Shown here piece after piece: positions 8,928 to 21,472 of a stretch of DNA of 64,000 nucleotides; position 1 is the first letter of the stretch; every line of letters starts with the position of its first letter. The stretch lies in the NCBI GenBank assembly GCA_037127255.1, contig JBANSL010000006.1, positions 84,003,350 through 84,067,349 of the forward strand. The letters are read 5' to 3'. The stretch comes from Persicaria tinctoria (Eukaryota; Streptophyta; Magnoliopsida; Caryophyllales; Polygonaceae). The position numbers and the translations under genes are program-made. Under the pieces are notes generated by a model. That model was not told the origin of the DNA. It saw nothing but the letters and a program-made list of their open reading frames with translations, and ran no database searches.

Positions 8928-11900
8928 CTGGAGAATGATTTTGGAGATTCATTCCCAGTTTGGATAATAGCTCTTTGTGGTGTGAGGCTGAAATGATCTT
9001 CGTTAAAACATCAGCAAGTTGGTTTTCAGTGGGAAAGTAACTCAATTGAAGGAGACCATCTAAGACCTTCTCTCTTGTGAAGTGACAGTTGATCTCTGTG
9101 TGCTTTGTCCTCTCGCGAAACACCGGATTTCTGGCAATTTGAAGTTCAGATTTCTTGTCACAGTGGAGGGTGACTGGCTTCAAATCTGATTATCTAAGTT
9201 CCATGAGTAAATTGACAAGCCAGGTGACCTCTGCAGCAGCTTGACTCATGGCTCGATATTCAGCTTCAGAAGAACTCCTAGAAACAGTAGGCTGTTTCTT
9301 TGATTTCCATGTAATTGGATTGTTTCCATATAAGATAACATATCCAATGAGAGATTTTCTAGAAATTGGACATGAAGCCCAATCACTATCAGAAAAAGCT
9401 TGAAGCTTTATAGCAGATCCTCTTTGTAACTTGATTCCATAATGCAAAGTTCCTTTGACATATCTGATGAGGTGATGGAGAGCTGATTGATGACTGACAA
9501 CTGGAGCTTGCAAAAATTGTCTTAAAACCTGTATGGAAAACGAGATATCTGGACGAGTATTGGTTAAGTAACTCAATTTTCCAACTAAGCTTCTATAACC
9601 TGTAGGATTAGGAATAAGATTGGTATGATCAGAAGCTTGTAATTTAAAATTAATAGACAGGGGTGTGACAACTGTCTTGTTGTCATCAAGGTTAGCCTCC
9701 ATAATGATTTCTGAGCAGAATTTTGGCTGGCTAAGAATCAGACTTTGTCCAATATGCTTTACTTGAATGCCCAAGAAGTAGTTGAGCTTTCCTAAGTCTT
9801 TGATTTTGAACAGGTCATGTAAATGACTCTTGAGAGCATGTATATGGCTAACATCAGAACCTGTCAAGATGATATCATCTACATATACAGCAGCAATGTT
9901 CAAGTGTCTGTTATTTCGAGATATAAAAAGAGAAGGGTCATATTTAGATTGAACAAAACCAAAATCAATTAGAGTAGTATATAACTTGTTGAACCACTGT
10001 CTTGCTGCTTGTTTTAATCCATAAAGAGATTTCTTTAACAAGCAGACTTTGTTTGAAGGATTTGGAACTCCTTGAGGCATGGTCATATACACTTCTTCAT
10101 GGAGACCACCATGAAGAAATGCATTGTTTACATCTAATTGAAATAAATCCCAATCATTATTTAAAGCAATGGACAAAATAACCCTTAATATTGACAGCTT
10201 CACCACTGGTGAGAATGTCTCATCATAATCAATTCCATATTACTGTGTATATTCCTTAGCCTCAAGACGTGCCTTGTATCTTTCTATAGATCCATCAGCT
10301 TTTAGTTTGATTTTGTACACCCACTTGCATCCTATAGGTTGCTTGCCTGGAGGAAGATCAATTAAGACCCAAGTATTTATAGATTGAAGAGCTTCAATCT
10401 CTCTGTTCATAGCTTTAGTCCACTTCGGGTCTTTAGAAGCTTTGGAAAAAGACTCGGGTTCAATAAGAGAGTCAGATTCAGTTACAGAAGCAGATAAACA
10501 CATGAAAGAATCAGTAAAACCACATAACATGGGAAATTGTTCAAAGTTAGAACCAAAATTGCAGATGTAATCTTGTAGATGAGTTGGTTGTCTTGTGGTT
10601 CTCACTTATCTTCTAGGTTGTTGATTTTTCACAAGGTGAAGTGGCTCGTGAATCACTGGTGAATCAGGTGGTGATGGAGGAGTATGATCTTCAGGAACAT
10701 CTGCAACAATCTCAGTATTAGGATAGAATATATGATCAGGTAGATCAGCTGTGATATTTGGTAAAGGTAACCCTGTCTCAAAACTGACTTGTGCAAGGGA
10801 AACTGAGTTTCATAAAATTGAACATCCCTAGATATAAAAATCTTATGGGATGTTAAATCTAAAACTTTGTAACCCTTTTGTCCATGTGGATATCCAACAA
10901 ATACACATGGTGTACTCCTTGGATCAAACTTGGACCTATCAACCTTTAAAGTACTGACAAAATAAAGACATCCAAAAGCCCTTAGCATAGAGTAGTCAGG
11001 ACTCTTGTTGAACAAAATGTCATAGGGAGTTCTGAATTGTATAGAGGACAATGGAAATCTATTTATCAAGTGAGTAGCAGTAAGTAAACATTCCCCCCAA
11101 TACTTGATGGGAAGTTTAGCCTGGAAAAGCAATGCCCTGGCAGTCTCCAGAAGGTGTTTCTGCTTCCTCTCAACCACCCTATTTTGTTGAGGTGTATGCA
11201 CACATGTTGTCTGATGTACAATTCCCTGATCTGCATAAAATGTATGTGCTTCTTTACTGTAAAAGTCCATACCATTGTCTGATCTAATGATCTTGACTTT
11301 GGCATTGAATTGAACACCAGAAAATGTTACAAAAGTCATAAGAACAGAAAATACAGCACTCTTAGAAGCAACAAGGTGAGTCCATGTAGCTCTTGAGAAA
11401 TCATCCACAATAGTCAAGAAGTATCTAAAACCATTATGAGTTGGAACTTTGTAGGGTCCCCATATATCCACATGTATCAATTCAAAACACACCAAAGATT
11501 TTATAGAACTATCAGGAAAGGAATTCTTGTGCTGCCTGGCACGAGGACATACATGACAGATATGATGTTTAGAATTTCTAGTAAGATCTCTCAAAAAATC
11601 AAAATGAAACAGTTGATCAAAAGGAACATGGCCAAGTCTACAATGCCACAATTCAAGAGAAATAGCTTGAGCACTAAGTGCTTTATTACAAGTAAGATCA
11701 CTGATCACATATGACAACATCTCAGAAGCAGGTAAACCAAAATCTCCATTGCTGGATCTCTCAGTGGTAAGATACAGTCCTATGGACACTTCACCAAGCA
11801 CCCGTGGCTTGCTCATTGAAGGGTCCTGGACCAAACAATGTGAAGTAGTAAATACCATAAAAGCATTCAAATCATGAACCAACTTTCTTACAGATAAAAG

Positions 11901-12296
11901 GTTATAGGCAAATTCTGGAACATGTAAAACATCATGAAGAACAACCTTGTTCTGCATTTGAATAGAACCAACATGACATACTTTAGATTGATGTCCATTA
12001 GGAATAGTAATAAAACTAGGCATAGTGAACACTTTATATGAACTGAACATTGATAAATCTGGACAGATATGATGTGTTGCTCCACTAGCAATCACCCAAC
12101 TATGAATATTACCATGAACACTAAAACAAAACTTGTTACCCGCCACCATATTGGTGTCCTCACCAGCACTTTTCTTGCTTAGAAAAGCTAAGATTTGTTC
12201 ATATTGTCCTTTAGTCAGCACTGGTGCACCAGCAGGGTCATTGCTATCATCCACAGTTACATTAGTAGCAAACCTCTTGCCTTTATCCCCTTTCAA
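8923..12296 (-). pseudogene. Copia-B pol: protease, integrase, reverse transcriptase, RNase H
   Basis: The segments in order are protease (12296 onward), integrase, reverse transcriptase (10605-9190) and RNase H (to 8923). The protease site reads WVIASGATHH, so the catalytic Asp is Ala (codon 12087-12089). Integrase keeps the HHCC finger (LWHCRLGH, ICHVC) and the DDE residues within VDIWGPY, IRSDNGMDF and QQNRVVERKQ. Reverse transcriptase keeps YVDD (residue 108 of the frame starting at 10206) and AFLHGGLHEEVYM. RNase H ends TENQLADVLTK. Stops near 10640, 10237 and 9187 split the frame. The polymerase motifs survive better than the protease. Confidence 0.9.
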
Positions 12297-13229
12297 ATTG
12301 GGGGGATATCCATGAATCTTGAAGCAACGATTGATAGAGTGACCTACAACCTTGCAATGATCACAAAAATAGTTGCCTTTGCCCTTTGCTCCATTCTGAT
12401 TGCCATTCTGATTGGTTGATTGACCTTTGTTCTAAGAATCTGGCTTCTGACCATTAGATCAATACTTATTACCTGTCTGATTCCCTTGATTGTTCATTTG
12501 AAAAGCATTAAAAGCTGCAGTATTCTCATTAATAGAACCAGCATTGTTCAAGCCCCTTTGGCTTTCCTCATCAAGAAGCATTCTATACACCTCTCCCATG
12601 GTTGAAGTAGGTTTCATAAACAAGATATTAGTGCGAATTCCATTGTAGGAATCAGGTAATCCAACAAGGAACTAAATTACTTGCTGGATTGCAAGCAATT
12701 TAGATACAGTGTTAACTGCTCCACAAGAAGTACATGTAAGCATGTCGACAAGATCAAGGTACTCATCCCACAATTTCTTGAATTTAGGAAAGTAAGATGA
12801 AATTGAGGATCCATTCAAAGAAATACTGAATAATTCCTTTTGTACCTGATACAGACGTGTGCAATTCGGAGAGCCAAACCTCATCTTCAGTTCTTCCCAC
12901 ATCTCGCGTGCTGTCCTGAAGTAAATCAAGGTTTCAGTAATGTCTTTCTCCACCGACTGAAGAATTCAAGCAACCACCATTCCATTGCACCTCTTCCATT
13001 GCGGACACTGAGGTGATCCAAGATCTGGAACCGGAAAACTTCCATCGACGAGTCCCATCTTGTTCTTCGCAACCAGTGAAACCTCCACAACTCGGCTCCA
13101 GTGATTGTAATTCGTTTCGCTCAACAATTGATTAGACAGATTATAGCTTGGATGATCTTAATGATGCTGATACAGAACATCATTCCGATTTTGTTGATTC
13201 GCTTGCAGATTCGCTTAGTTTGGATCCAT
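12297..13229 (-). pseudogene. Copia-B gag
   Basis: Starts with a Met-Asp-Pro-Asn at 13229 followed at once by a stop, so it cannot be translated from here as it stands. Further on it reads WKRCNGMVVA, EMWEELKMRFGS and YQVQKELFSISLNGSSIS, a standard Copia Gag. Near 12370 a CCHC knuckle (CDHCKVVGHSINRC) is fully conserved. Three or four in-frame stops are spread along it, at about 13217, 12950, 12673 and 12430. It runs directly into the protease without a frame change. Confidence 0.8.
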
Positions 13230-13321
13230 TCTACAAACAAGAATTGGATTTCAGAGATACAGCGGAAATACAGACTTGAATAGATTGCTTTAACAGATTC
13301 GCGATCGATACACGAGCTAGC

Positions 13322-13333
13322 GCTCTGATACCA
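13322..13333 (-). promoter_or_regulatory. Copia-B primer binding site
   Basis: TGGTATCAGAGC on the minus strand, directly inside the 5' LTR; complementary to initiator tRNA-Met. Confidence 0.9.
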
Positions 13334-13651
13334 TTTCAGATTTAGAGAATTGAGAGTTTAGAGAGATTGGAGAAATCAGGAGGAAGCCATTAAACCACAA
13401 CTCAAGCTTTTCGATTCAATTTGAAAGAATGAAAATTGATGTCTGTTACAGCAAATCAAACGAGCATTTATAGAAGAAGATGTCACGTGCTAGTCACATG
13501 GGAACTAGTAACAAACATAACAGAACACTCGAGCTGTTGTGAGGACGTCTGTTGCTGAAGTCGTAGTCGAGTAATTAACTCGAAATCGAGTAACTCGAGT
13601 GAAGTGAATTTGAACTCTTCTTCAATCCTTCCAGGCATTCATGTATCAACA
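13334..13651 (-). repeat. Copia-B 5' LTR
   Basis: Starts TGTTGATACATG at 13651 on the minus strand. It is the partner of 8599-8915. It has the TTTATAG box (about 13469) and a CACGTG...CACATG pair (about 13484-13500). Confidence 0.88.
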
Positions 13652-13656
13652 CGAAC

Positions 13657-15002
13657 TTCGCAATCGAAGAATTAAATATTATTGCGCATTAGGAGGTCAG
13701 TACGTATATTATTTATATACCTTTTTCCCCAGACAAATGGAAATGGTCACTAGTGATAATGGTCTTCAATTCAATTCTTATGGTGAGGGAAAGGCTGCTC
13801 TTTCGCAAGACATATAATTATAAATTAAAACTCTTCTTTCTCTTCTTCCTTTATGGTCAAAAGAGTGGACTGCTACTCAATATTTAAATAATTTGGGAAT
13901 TACTACTAAATACCCAACTTTGATATTTAGTTTGCAAAAATATCTAGGTTTGCAAACAATTGCATCAATATATGAAAATTTGTATAAGTACGTTATTTTA
14001 TTATCAAAACTACCCACCACCCTAAAAAATTCGGAAAAATAAAAGTTAAATATTTTAAGTACTTTTCAAATTTATGATATTTTTAAATTATATTAAATAA
14101 TCAAATAATAATAAAAATCTGGAAGTAAAAAAAAATTAAAATCTCAAACCCATTAATCTGGACCGATAGACCCGACCCCCAAATCCCAATCCAAACCGTA
14201 ACCAAAAACACACAACCCCGTCCCTCTTCAGCCCTGTCGGCCCCAACCCTAGGTCTCCGGCGCTCAGCCCCAACCCCAGATATTCGGCGCTCGGACCAAA
14301 GCCCGCGTCTCCGGCTTCGTCGCCTGCCCATACCCTCTGTCGTTATGCGAGCAATCGGGCGCAATCAGTGTCCAGCTCCGGCCTCGACCCCAAGAGCAGA
14401 CCAACCCTCCGGCTACATCAGGCCAACCTGTGACTTGTCTGGATAGGGTTAAAAATCTGGTTGTTATGATTTAGGTCAAAACCATATCTTTACGCAATCG
14501 CCCGCTAATTTTTTATCATATCCTATCATTATTCATATTTAAGATTGTCAAGAACCTCATTTATCCTGTCACTATGGATAATTATACTGAAGATATATAT
14601 TGACAATCGTTTTGTAAATATGGTTAATAATCCTGAAGATATGATTGACCGTATCTTCATTGATTCTCTCCCTGATTATAGTTTTAATCCTGTCAGAATT
14701 AACAGGAAGCATGTCACTATAAACATTTTTCCTGTCATTTGAAACAAATAACTTTGGCATCTTGGGCAGACCTTTAATTTCTAGTTATGGTATGGATAAA
14801 ATCGTATTAATATTCCCTTTCCTATTATAGACCTCATCCAGTCATTATTAGATATCTGGTTTGTCATAAAAAACATATATCCTGTCAACAACAAATATAT
14901 CCTTGTCAACAATTGATTCTCTTAATAAGGAAATGATTTTCATCCGGCTAGTTTTATTATTCTTAAATTTCTGAGAAAAATATATTAAAAATATTATTTT
15001 AA
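13657..15002. other. AT-rich stretch with a GC-rich island, no gene recognised
   Basis: 13657-14100 and 14460-15002 are AT-rich and have no convincing frame. 14150-14430 is a C-rich island (CCCCAACCC-like runs, CTCCGGC repeats). It can be read open on the minus strand, but its Arg/Gly-rich composition does not look like a conserved protein. Confidence 0.4.
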
Positions 15003-15055
15003 CATATATATATATATATATATATATAGATATATATATATATATATATATATAT
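15003..15055. repeat. (AT)n microsatellite
   Basis: Two runs of AT repeats joined by a single G, about 53 bp, self-complementary and able to extrude as a cruciform. Confidence 0.9.
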
Positions 15056-15477
15056 TTTAATCCTCGTTTAATTAACAATACTCCTTTTAATGATTTTTAT
15101 ATTTAAATTTAAAGGTAAAATCACTCATTAATTTTTAGCACAAATAGCCTATTCTTTAGCATATATGACCCGCCTATTCTATTTTTGTTATTCTCATAAA
15201 ACGGGTATACTTTTGCAAACTAAACACCGATTTGGTGTATTTCTGCAAATCGGCCTATTTGTTTTCTAACATTGAGGTGGAGCCGTGGAGGATTATAACC
15301 TCTACACTTGGTCAAATTTACACCAAGGCCATAATGATTGTCGATCATAGACAATATGGATTCCCAGAATGAGTGCAAAGATGGATCATCGTTTGTGAGA
15401 TATTCAAGGGACTATTCTTTAGGTTGATGTTGCTCACTTGGGTAGGTTTCAAGCGACGAAGAAAATAGGTGTAGGCA
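15056..15477. other. Left flank of hAT-N1, nothing recognised
   Basis: No frame or repeat is recognised. The last part (AAGCGACGAAGAAAAT) and the right flank of hAT-N1 (GACGACCATGG, GTCGTCGC) share GACGA/TCGTC words reminiscent of DNA-transposon subterminal repeats. Confidence 0.3.
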
Positions 15478-16239
15478 ATCTTGACTAGGGCTGGCAAATG
15501 GTACGAAAATTACCATACCAACCACGTACCAACCACAAACCAACTATGTTGGTAACCACACTTGTGGTAACCAACATGATGGTAACCATTGTGGTGGTAA
15601 CCATATGAAGGTGGTATGGTAATAGTAATAAAATCTGAATACCATGGTTACCAAGTATGTATATTAATTTTTTTTATTTAATATTTTATTGTTATTACCT
15701 TTGAGTTTTAAGTTTTTAATTTTTAATTTGTGTTTTGATTTTGACTTAAATTGGTTATTTCTACTTTTTCTATTAGAAACAGTAGGAACATTTTGAATGT
15801 TTGAAGACTTTGAACTTGTTTTGTATGAACTTGCAGGAACATTTTGAATGTTTGAACAGTTGAACTTTGTTGGTTTCTTCAAGACTTTGAACTTGATTGG
15901 TTTGAATTGGTTTGTACTTTAGGTTGTGAACTTGATTTATTTGAACCTTTAAAAGATGGTGACCATATTATTTTTTGTAATCATATTTTTTTGTTCGATA
16001 ACTTTGATAACCACCGAAAGGTAGTCAAGGGGTTTAAAAAAAAAATACAAACAGAATTAAAGCTTGGTAATCATGGTAATGTACCGACGGTAACCACAAA
16101 TCGTAGTTACCACATATGCGGTAACCACGACTTGTGGTTGGTACGTGGTATAAAAATTTGCGTACCACCAGTTTGTGGTTGGTACGTGGTAATCACCATT
16201 TTTTCGTGATAACCGTACCATGCCAACCCTAATCTTGAC
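15478..16239. mobile_element. hAT-N1, non-autonomous hAT-type element with 8-bp target duplication
   Basis: The element proper is 15486-16231 (746 bp), flanked by exact 8-bp copies ATCTTGAC (15478-15485 and 16232-16239). Termini are TAGGGCTGGCA and the complement of TGCCAACCCTA, typical hAT ends. Subterminal zones (15520-15650 and 16075-16200) are packed with GGTAACCA and ACCAACCAC words in both orientations. Such clusters are known to bind hAT transposases. No transposase frame is present. An internal imperfect repeat built on GGAACATTTTGAATG occurs at about 15786 and 15837. Confidence 0.88.
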
Positions 16240-17712
16240 TGCCTGAACGAGTGTCAAATATGTTCAGACGACCATGGTTTATTCAATAGTCGTCGCATGG
16301 TGAACATCGAGGCCATGAATCAACATATGTTCATGGCTCTAGTTTAAAGTAGATCAATCACATTTGATACATTGATTGGGGTAACGATGTTCTAGCTATA
16401 TTTGTTGCTTTAAGTTACTTTTTTTTTACCTATATATTACTATTACATGTCGTTTTAAGGTTTTCCTTTCAATCCAAATACATAGTACGTACATACACAC
16501 AGATCAGAACGACATCATCTTCTCTCTTAAGCCTTCCTATTTTTTCAAATCTTATTCAATTTTTTTGTGATCGAAGAAAAGCAATTTGGCCTTGTGTTGT
16601 ATTAAGGCGAGTCATGTTCTGATTTTGTTGTTGGTGTTGGTGTTTTATACATATAATGTTATTTTGTATGTACGTGTGATGTTTTTGTTTGAGATGTAGG
16701 GTTAAGTTGATATTTGTTTATAGATTTATGTTAGAAAGGGCAATTCCTTAATTACGGGGCATGCATCTTCTTCTATGGATGATCCTATTGTGGAAATTCG
16801 ATCTCCACAATATTTTTCCTTAATTATCACGACAAATAAGAGGCATATGTCAATGAAGGCCATATGAATGTTAAGAACCTACATTTGTGATGTTGTCGAT
16901 GATGATTACTAGAAATATAAGAGACTTTTAGTGGACGCTTAGACTCCTTTATAGCATGGTTAGCATGGAGACTATTCTGGGTGTTGTTTAAAGGCAATGA
17001 AAATCAAGGCAATCAAGAAGTGGTCAATAAGACCTAAAGAAGTGGTCAAATAAAGATGTGTGTATGTGTGTTTCAATTGGTACTTTTTTTAAAGAGTACA
17101 CTCAAGTGATGAACATTCAATGCAAATCCATCGTATGAAGTACCAAGCTACGGACATATATAGCGAATACAATTCGTCGCCTAATAACCCAAGCCCCAAT
17201 GCATATAAACAGCATCCATCATTTCTTCCTCACAAGGCGATGAATGAACAATAGTAGTCTTCTGATCACTCAAGCTAGGAATATAACCACTAAAATTGGG
17301 TGCCTCACTATTCATGATCACTCAAGGGAGGAACATAATCCCAAGCGATTACCCAAAATCCGTCACTAGCTTGAATATTTTGGTCATATTTTATCATTTA
17401 AGTGACCAACATATATGATCAATCGCTTTAATGGATATGGTTGGCTTGAATGATCCGCACTAATCAACATATGATATAAAAGCCCATCACTTGAATCTTG
17501 AATTAAGACAGGTGACACGTGGTTGGAAACTCGTCGCGTGAATAGTTAAGGGACATCGACCAAACAACCTTTCGAGCGACAACATGTCCGCCACGCCACT
17601 TAAAACCACCGGCGACTATTCGCACAATCGATCAGGCGATGAAATTAGATCCGTCACATGAGTGTTTCTGGTGACCGGAAATGACTTGTGGATAGTACCC
17701 ATACGTCCCTGA
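16240..17712. other. No gene; possible remnant of a DNA transposon
   Basis: About 1.47 kb without a coding signal. From 17100 to 17700 short words such as GCGATGAATG, CCGTCAC, GCGACAAC and GGCGAC recur in both orientations, as in CACTA subterminal regions. No CACTA terminus and no transposase are seen, so this is only a suggestion. Confidence 0.3.
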
Positions 17713-18193
17713 TGTTAGTAAAAACCATCTAAAAGCCATCAATTGATTCATAGAATTCATCAAACATATTGAAAAACAAGTAGAAAACTTATCTCAAAAC
17801 ACAAATGGTTGTGGCGTGGTATATATCCGAACCCACTGCCTTAGAAGCGATTTCGCCCCGACCACGGTGCAAGTCGGCTTCATGGCATCGCCCCCAAGGT
17901 TACACAACGCTCTTCAAAAGCGTGCACTCGCAATCGAAGAGATGGAATCACCAGGAACTCAGAACTTTTCTCAAGAGAAGAGGAGAAAGAAAAAGACGTA
18001 TGTCCGTTTCTTCTAAAACCTAAAATCCTCTTTTTATGATGACGGGAGCGTGTTAAAACCAACACCCCACTCTCCCACCAACTTAGATAGTTGAGAAAAA
18101 CCTTCTAACCAATTTTAAAACCATTTTCCTTTTCTTTAAATATGAATAATATTGCGGAAAATAACGCCTCTTATAAAACCTTTATTTAAAACA
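17713..18193 (-). repeat. Copia-J left LTR (481 bp)
   Basis: On the minus strand it starts TGTTTTAAATAAAGG and ends TTTTTACTAACA. It is nearly identical to 22567-23088 over its length and has one copy of the 42-bp unit that is doubled there. The stretch reading GCTTCTAAGGCAGTG is shared with the solo LTR at 29744-30440, so these are related LTR families. Confidence 0.8.
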
Positions 18194-18699
18194 ATGTTCT
18201 GAGCTGATTTTTATGGAGAAGATACTTAAATGTTGGTGAACAAGTCTTGAACTAAACACATAGTGAAGCTGAGTGCCTCGCTTGTCATAGAAGTGAACGA
18301 ATCTTGAACTTCCAGACTCGCGAGTTGACCTCAACAGCACATACCTTCACCACGATCCTGGTGATTCCGCGATAAGATCCTCAAATATGTATGTGGTCAT
18401 CTCATACCTTGGGTGCTGAAGAGTGCTCTAGAAAGACCACCCTAGTCTTCCATAGAAGGTGACCAACCCCTTCACACTCTCGTAGGTAGCTCCATCAAGT
18501 CTATCTCACATAGACCACCCTTATTAGGGCTATGGAACCATTAAGAGCCCTACGTTCATCCTCTTCTATATTCGGTGAATCATCAAGTCCTTCTCAATAG
18601 GACCACCCAAGTCTGGGCTATGGACTCATTAAGAGTATATGACTCAACCTTTCTCAATACACCTGTCATGGGAATGAGAAGTGGTGTATCTCTCCTCAT

Positions 18700-20650
18700 A
18701 TGGGTTTGAGTCTCATTCCCTTAGACAAACCAAGGACTAGTCTCATGTTTAGCCCTTTGTCAATATATCATCAAGTTCCTCTCGGATCTCACATCCTCCA
18801 AATAGACGACACCATTCGCAATCAGCTGTCTCACAGCTTCATGTCAAATCTGCGTGTGTCTCTTCTTGCCATTCTATGTATTGTTGCTAGCTACACAAAT
18901 AGAAAATGTGAGTCACAATATAGAGAATTAGATAGAGCTTCATGCCCCCACAAAGGTAAGTAAGCCAGAAACATTCTCAACCACTCAATCTCTTGTCCAG
19001 CTAAATCTAGAACTATGATCTCATATACATTTCATAGTCGATCTAGCAAACATGACAATTTTGATGATTTTCACAATATAGCACACCACATAATGTCAAA
19101 CAAAAACCACTAGTGGAGCTAAAATCACCATAATTAGAATGTTTGATCATACTGACATAACGATAAAGTTATCAAACTTTTTCAACATTTCTCTACATAA
19201 TGGAATGAAGCAATTTCATTTTTCCTAGTTTCTTTAACACTTAGAAACACATCAACTTCACCCATATCTTTCATCTCAAACCAAGAGGAAACAAATCATT
19301 TATCACATGCATGCTAGTGCCAAGAATCAACATCTCATATACATATAAAGACACATAACCAATGTAATACATCTTGGTATAAAACATGCATTATATACTC
19401 AAAACCAAAACTTCAACACAATTTGGTAAAATCCTCATAACATTTAAAATATGCTTGGTTAAAGTCATATATTGATTTCTTAAGTGAACACAAAATTCTC
19501 TCTTCTTGGAACCACATGCCCGCGGGCTGTTCCTCATATCCCTTTCTCTAAATCGTCATTTAAACCACAGTTCAACATCCATTGATGCACTGCTGATTTA
19601 TAATTAAATGCTAAAGCAAATAATAAATGTAAATGATAATCATAATCATTTGAGAATATGCATTAACGAAATCAATTTCATATTTGTATGACTACTTTAA
19701 CCACTAGTCTTGCCTTAAACCTTATAATAGAACCACCTATTCTAAAATTCCCTTTAGAGATCCATTTACATTTAATGGTTTTGATACCTCTAGGCAAGTC
19801 AACTAGTTCCCAATAAGGGATACACATAATAGATTCCAATTCAATGTCTATAGCATCTTTTAGAAGAAACTAGCATAAGATGGACTCATAACCTCTATAT
19901 GTGTTCTCAGTTCATCTTCTAACTTAAGAACATAAATAAGAGGTAACTCACTTTAATTCACATATACGAGTTCATCCAACAGAGTTGTCTCAAACTTAAA
20001 ACTCACATCTAGTTTCAACTATATGTCTATTACTCCTCTAAGCTCATTAGATTCATTCTCATTATTTGAATCAGGTAAAGACAAAGATATAGACATAAGC
20101 ACACATACAAGAATACTATTATGATTTTACTTAAAGTAAACATCACTAAGAACTCAGCTTCATGATATTCACACAAATTATATCATACAAGCACATAAGC
20201 AATACAATTGTTCTCAAAATAACCAACAAGCATAACATCGACCATATTAGATCCAACATCATCTCACTTAAAGGAAGGTACAACCACTTTAGTCAAACCC
20301 CCCCACATTTCTTATATACACTAGAAAGACTCTAAGTCATTTCCACACCTTATATGGGGTTTTGTCTAACTTCTCTTGTGGCATCTTACTTCCTACCTCT
20401 ATCGGATCTAAATCATTTTTGGTTCTATGCAAGTTGGTTTTATATCTCATATGTATATATCAAGAACAATTTTTCCTACTACATCTTTGATCTTAGCAAA
20501 TGCATGCAACTTGGTATATCCAAAAATCATCAACTTAACGTGATATATATAACACCTTTACCACACTTGCTTTTACAGTTTAACAATAAATTAACTCAAA
20601 CAATCTAGTGGTCCTCTCAATTACGGGTTTAAAAGGTATTTAGAACGTTT
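18700..20650 (-). pseudogene. Copia-J pol remnants (RNase H, reverse transcriptase, integrase)
   Basis: Heavily decayed, found by comparison with Copia-1. Around 18850 the minus strand reads NGKKRHTQI and HEAVRQLIANGV (RNase H). Around 19690-19870 it reads ELVDLPRGIKTIKCKWISK and FKARLVV, the start of the Copia reverse transcriptase. Around 20340-20640 short blocks match the Copia-1 integrase (compare 52680-53040). Most of the domain between these blocks is missing or unreadable. No frame is longer than about 90 codons. Confidence 0.6.
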
Positions 20651-20699
20651 TAACATTTACGCACATATCACCATATTTTGATCATCAACAACCAAGTTA

Positions 20700-21472
20700 G
20701 AGGTTAGGAGCATTTATGGAGTTCTCTCAAAGAAACATCTTCCTATATATATGTCCTAATATCATGTCATCGATCAACATTCACATATATGCATGCATAA
20801 GGATATATCTAAGCTCAAACGGAAAGAGGCATATCATGAATTCATGATCATAGTTTAATAAAGCATATGCACATGAACCCGACCAACATATATTTAAAAT
20901 TAATAAGTAAAGCAAGAATTGCTTGCCAAATTAATTTCAACTTATCTCACAAAATAGGCCGACACGAGTGTTCTCGATCGGTAGAAGAAGATCCTTCGTA
21001 TGATCAAAGTGAAGACTCGACTGGTTCATTACCATCCTGAGCTTCTTTAACTCCTGCCTCTAGCAACCATAGCAAATGATTTTGCTACCAATATCCCAGT
21101 GCCACTCCGCATACGTCGCATCATGAAATTAACCACACAAGTTAAACTTGGGTTATACAAAATCATCATGATAGCACATTTTAATCAATTTACAATCACC
21201 CAGTTCATAAATCAAGTGATTCGAAATTGAGACTTGGATGTATGAATGCACTTAATCCTTTACTCGTGACCCCTAAGCTAGTTGCCACATATTAAGTGAT
21301 GTCATCAATAAACAAATACCACATAAATTAGTTTTTTTATTTCACTAATTAGCATCATCACAAATTGATTTAATTATAATTCTACCAAAAGGCTCAAAGA
21401 ATGGCCTAATTTGAAGAATTCGGTGCACTCATCACTTGCAATAGAATTTTGTTCAAGAGACACCTTAATTAA
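20700..21472. other. Copia-J interior, nothing recognised
   Basis: AT-rich; no frame or repeat matches the other Copia elements here. Confidence 0.35.

Larger units (their letters stand above)
8599..13651 (-). mobile_element. Copia-B, structurally complete Ty1/Copia element
   Basis: It has two LTRs of 317 and 318 bp, an initiator-tRNA-Met primer site, gag, protease, integrase, reverse transcriptase, RNase H and a polypurine tract, all in the right order on the minus strand. Perfect 5-bp target copies CGAAC flank it (8594-8598 and 13652-13656). By eye the LTRs differ at roughly twenty positions, so the insertion is not recent. Several in-frame stops and a lost protease Asp make it non-autonomous. 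Confidence 0.92.

Noticed and set aside
15907..16257. Open frames of 100 and 66 codons in hAT-N1
   Set aside because: They run through the GGTAACC subterminal repeats and show no transposase motif.
17100..17700. CACTA transposon
   Set aside because: Subterminal-like words are present, but no CACTA terminus, 3-bp target copy or transposase was found.
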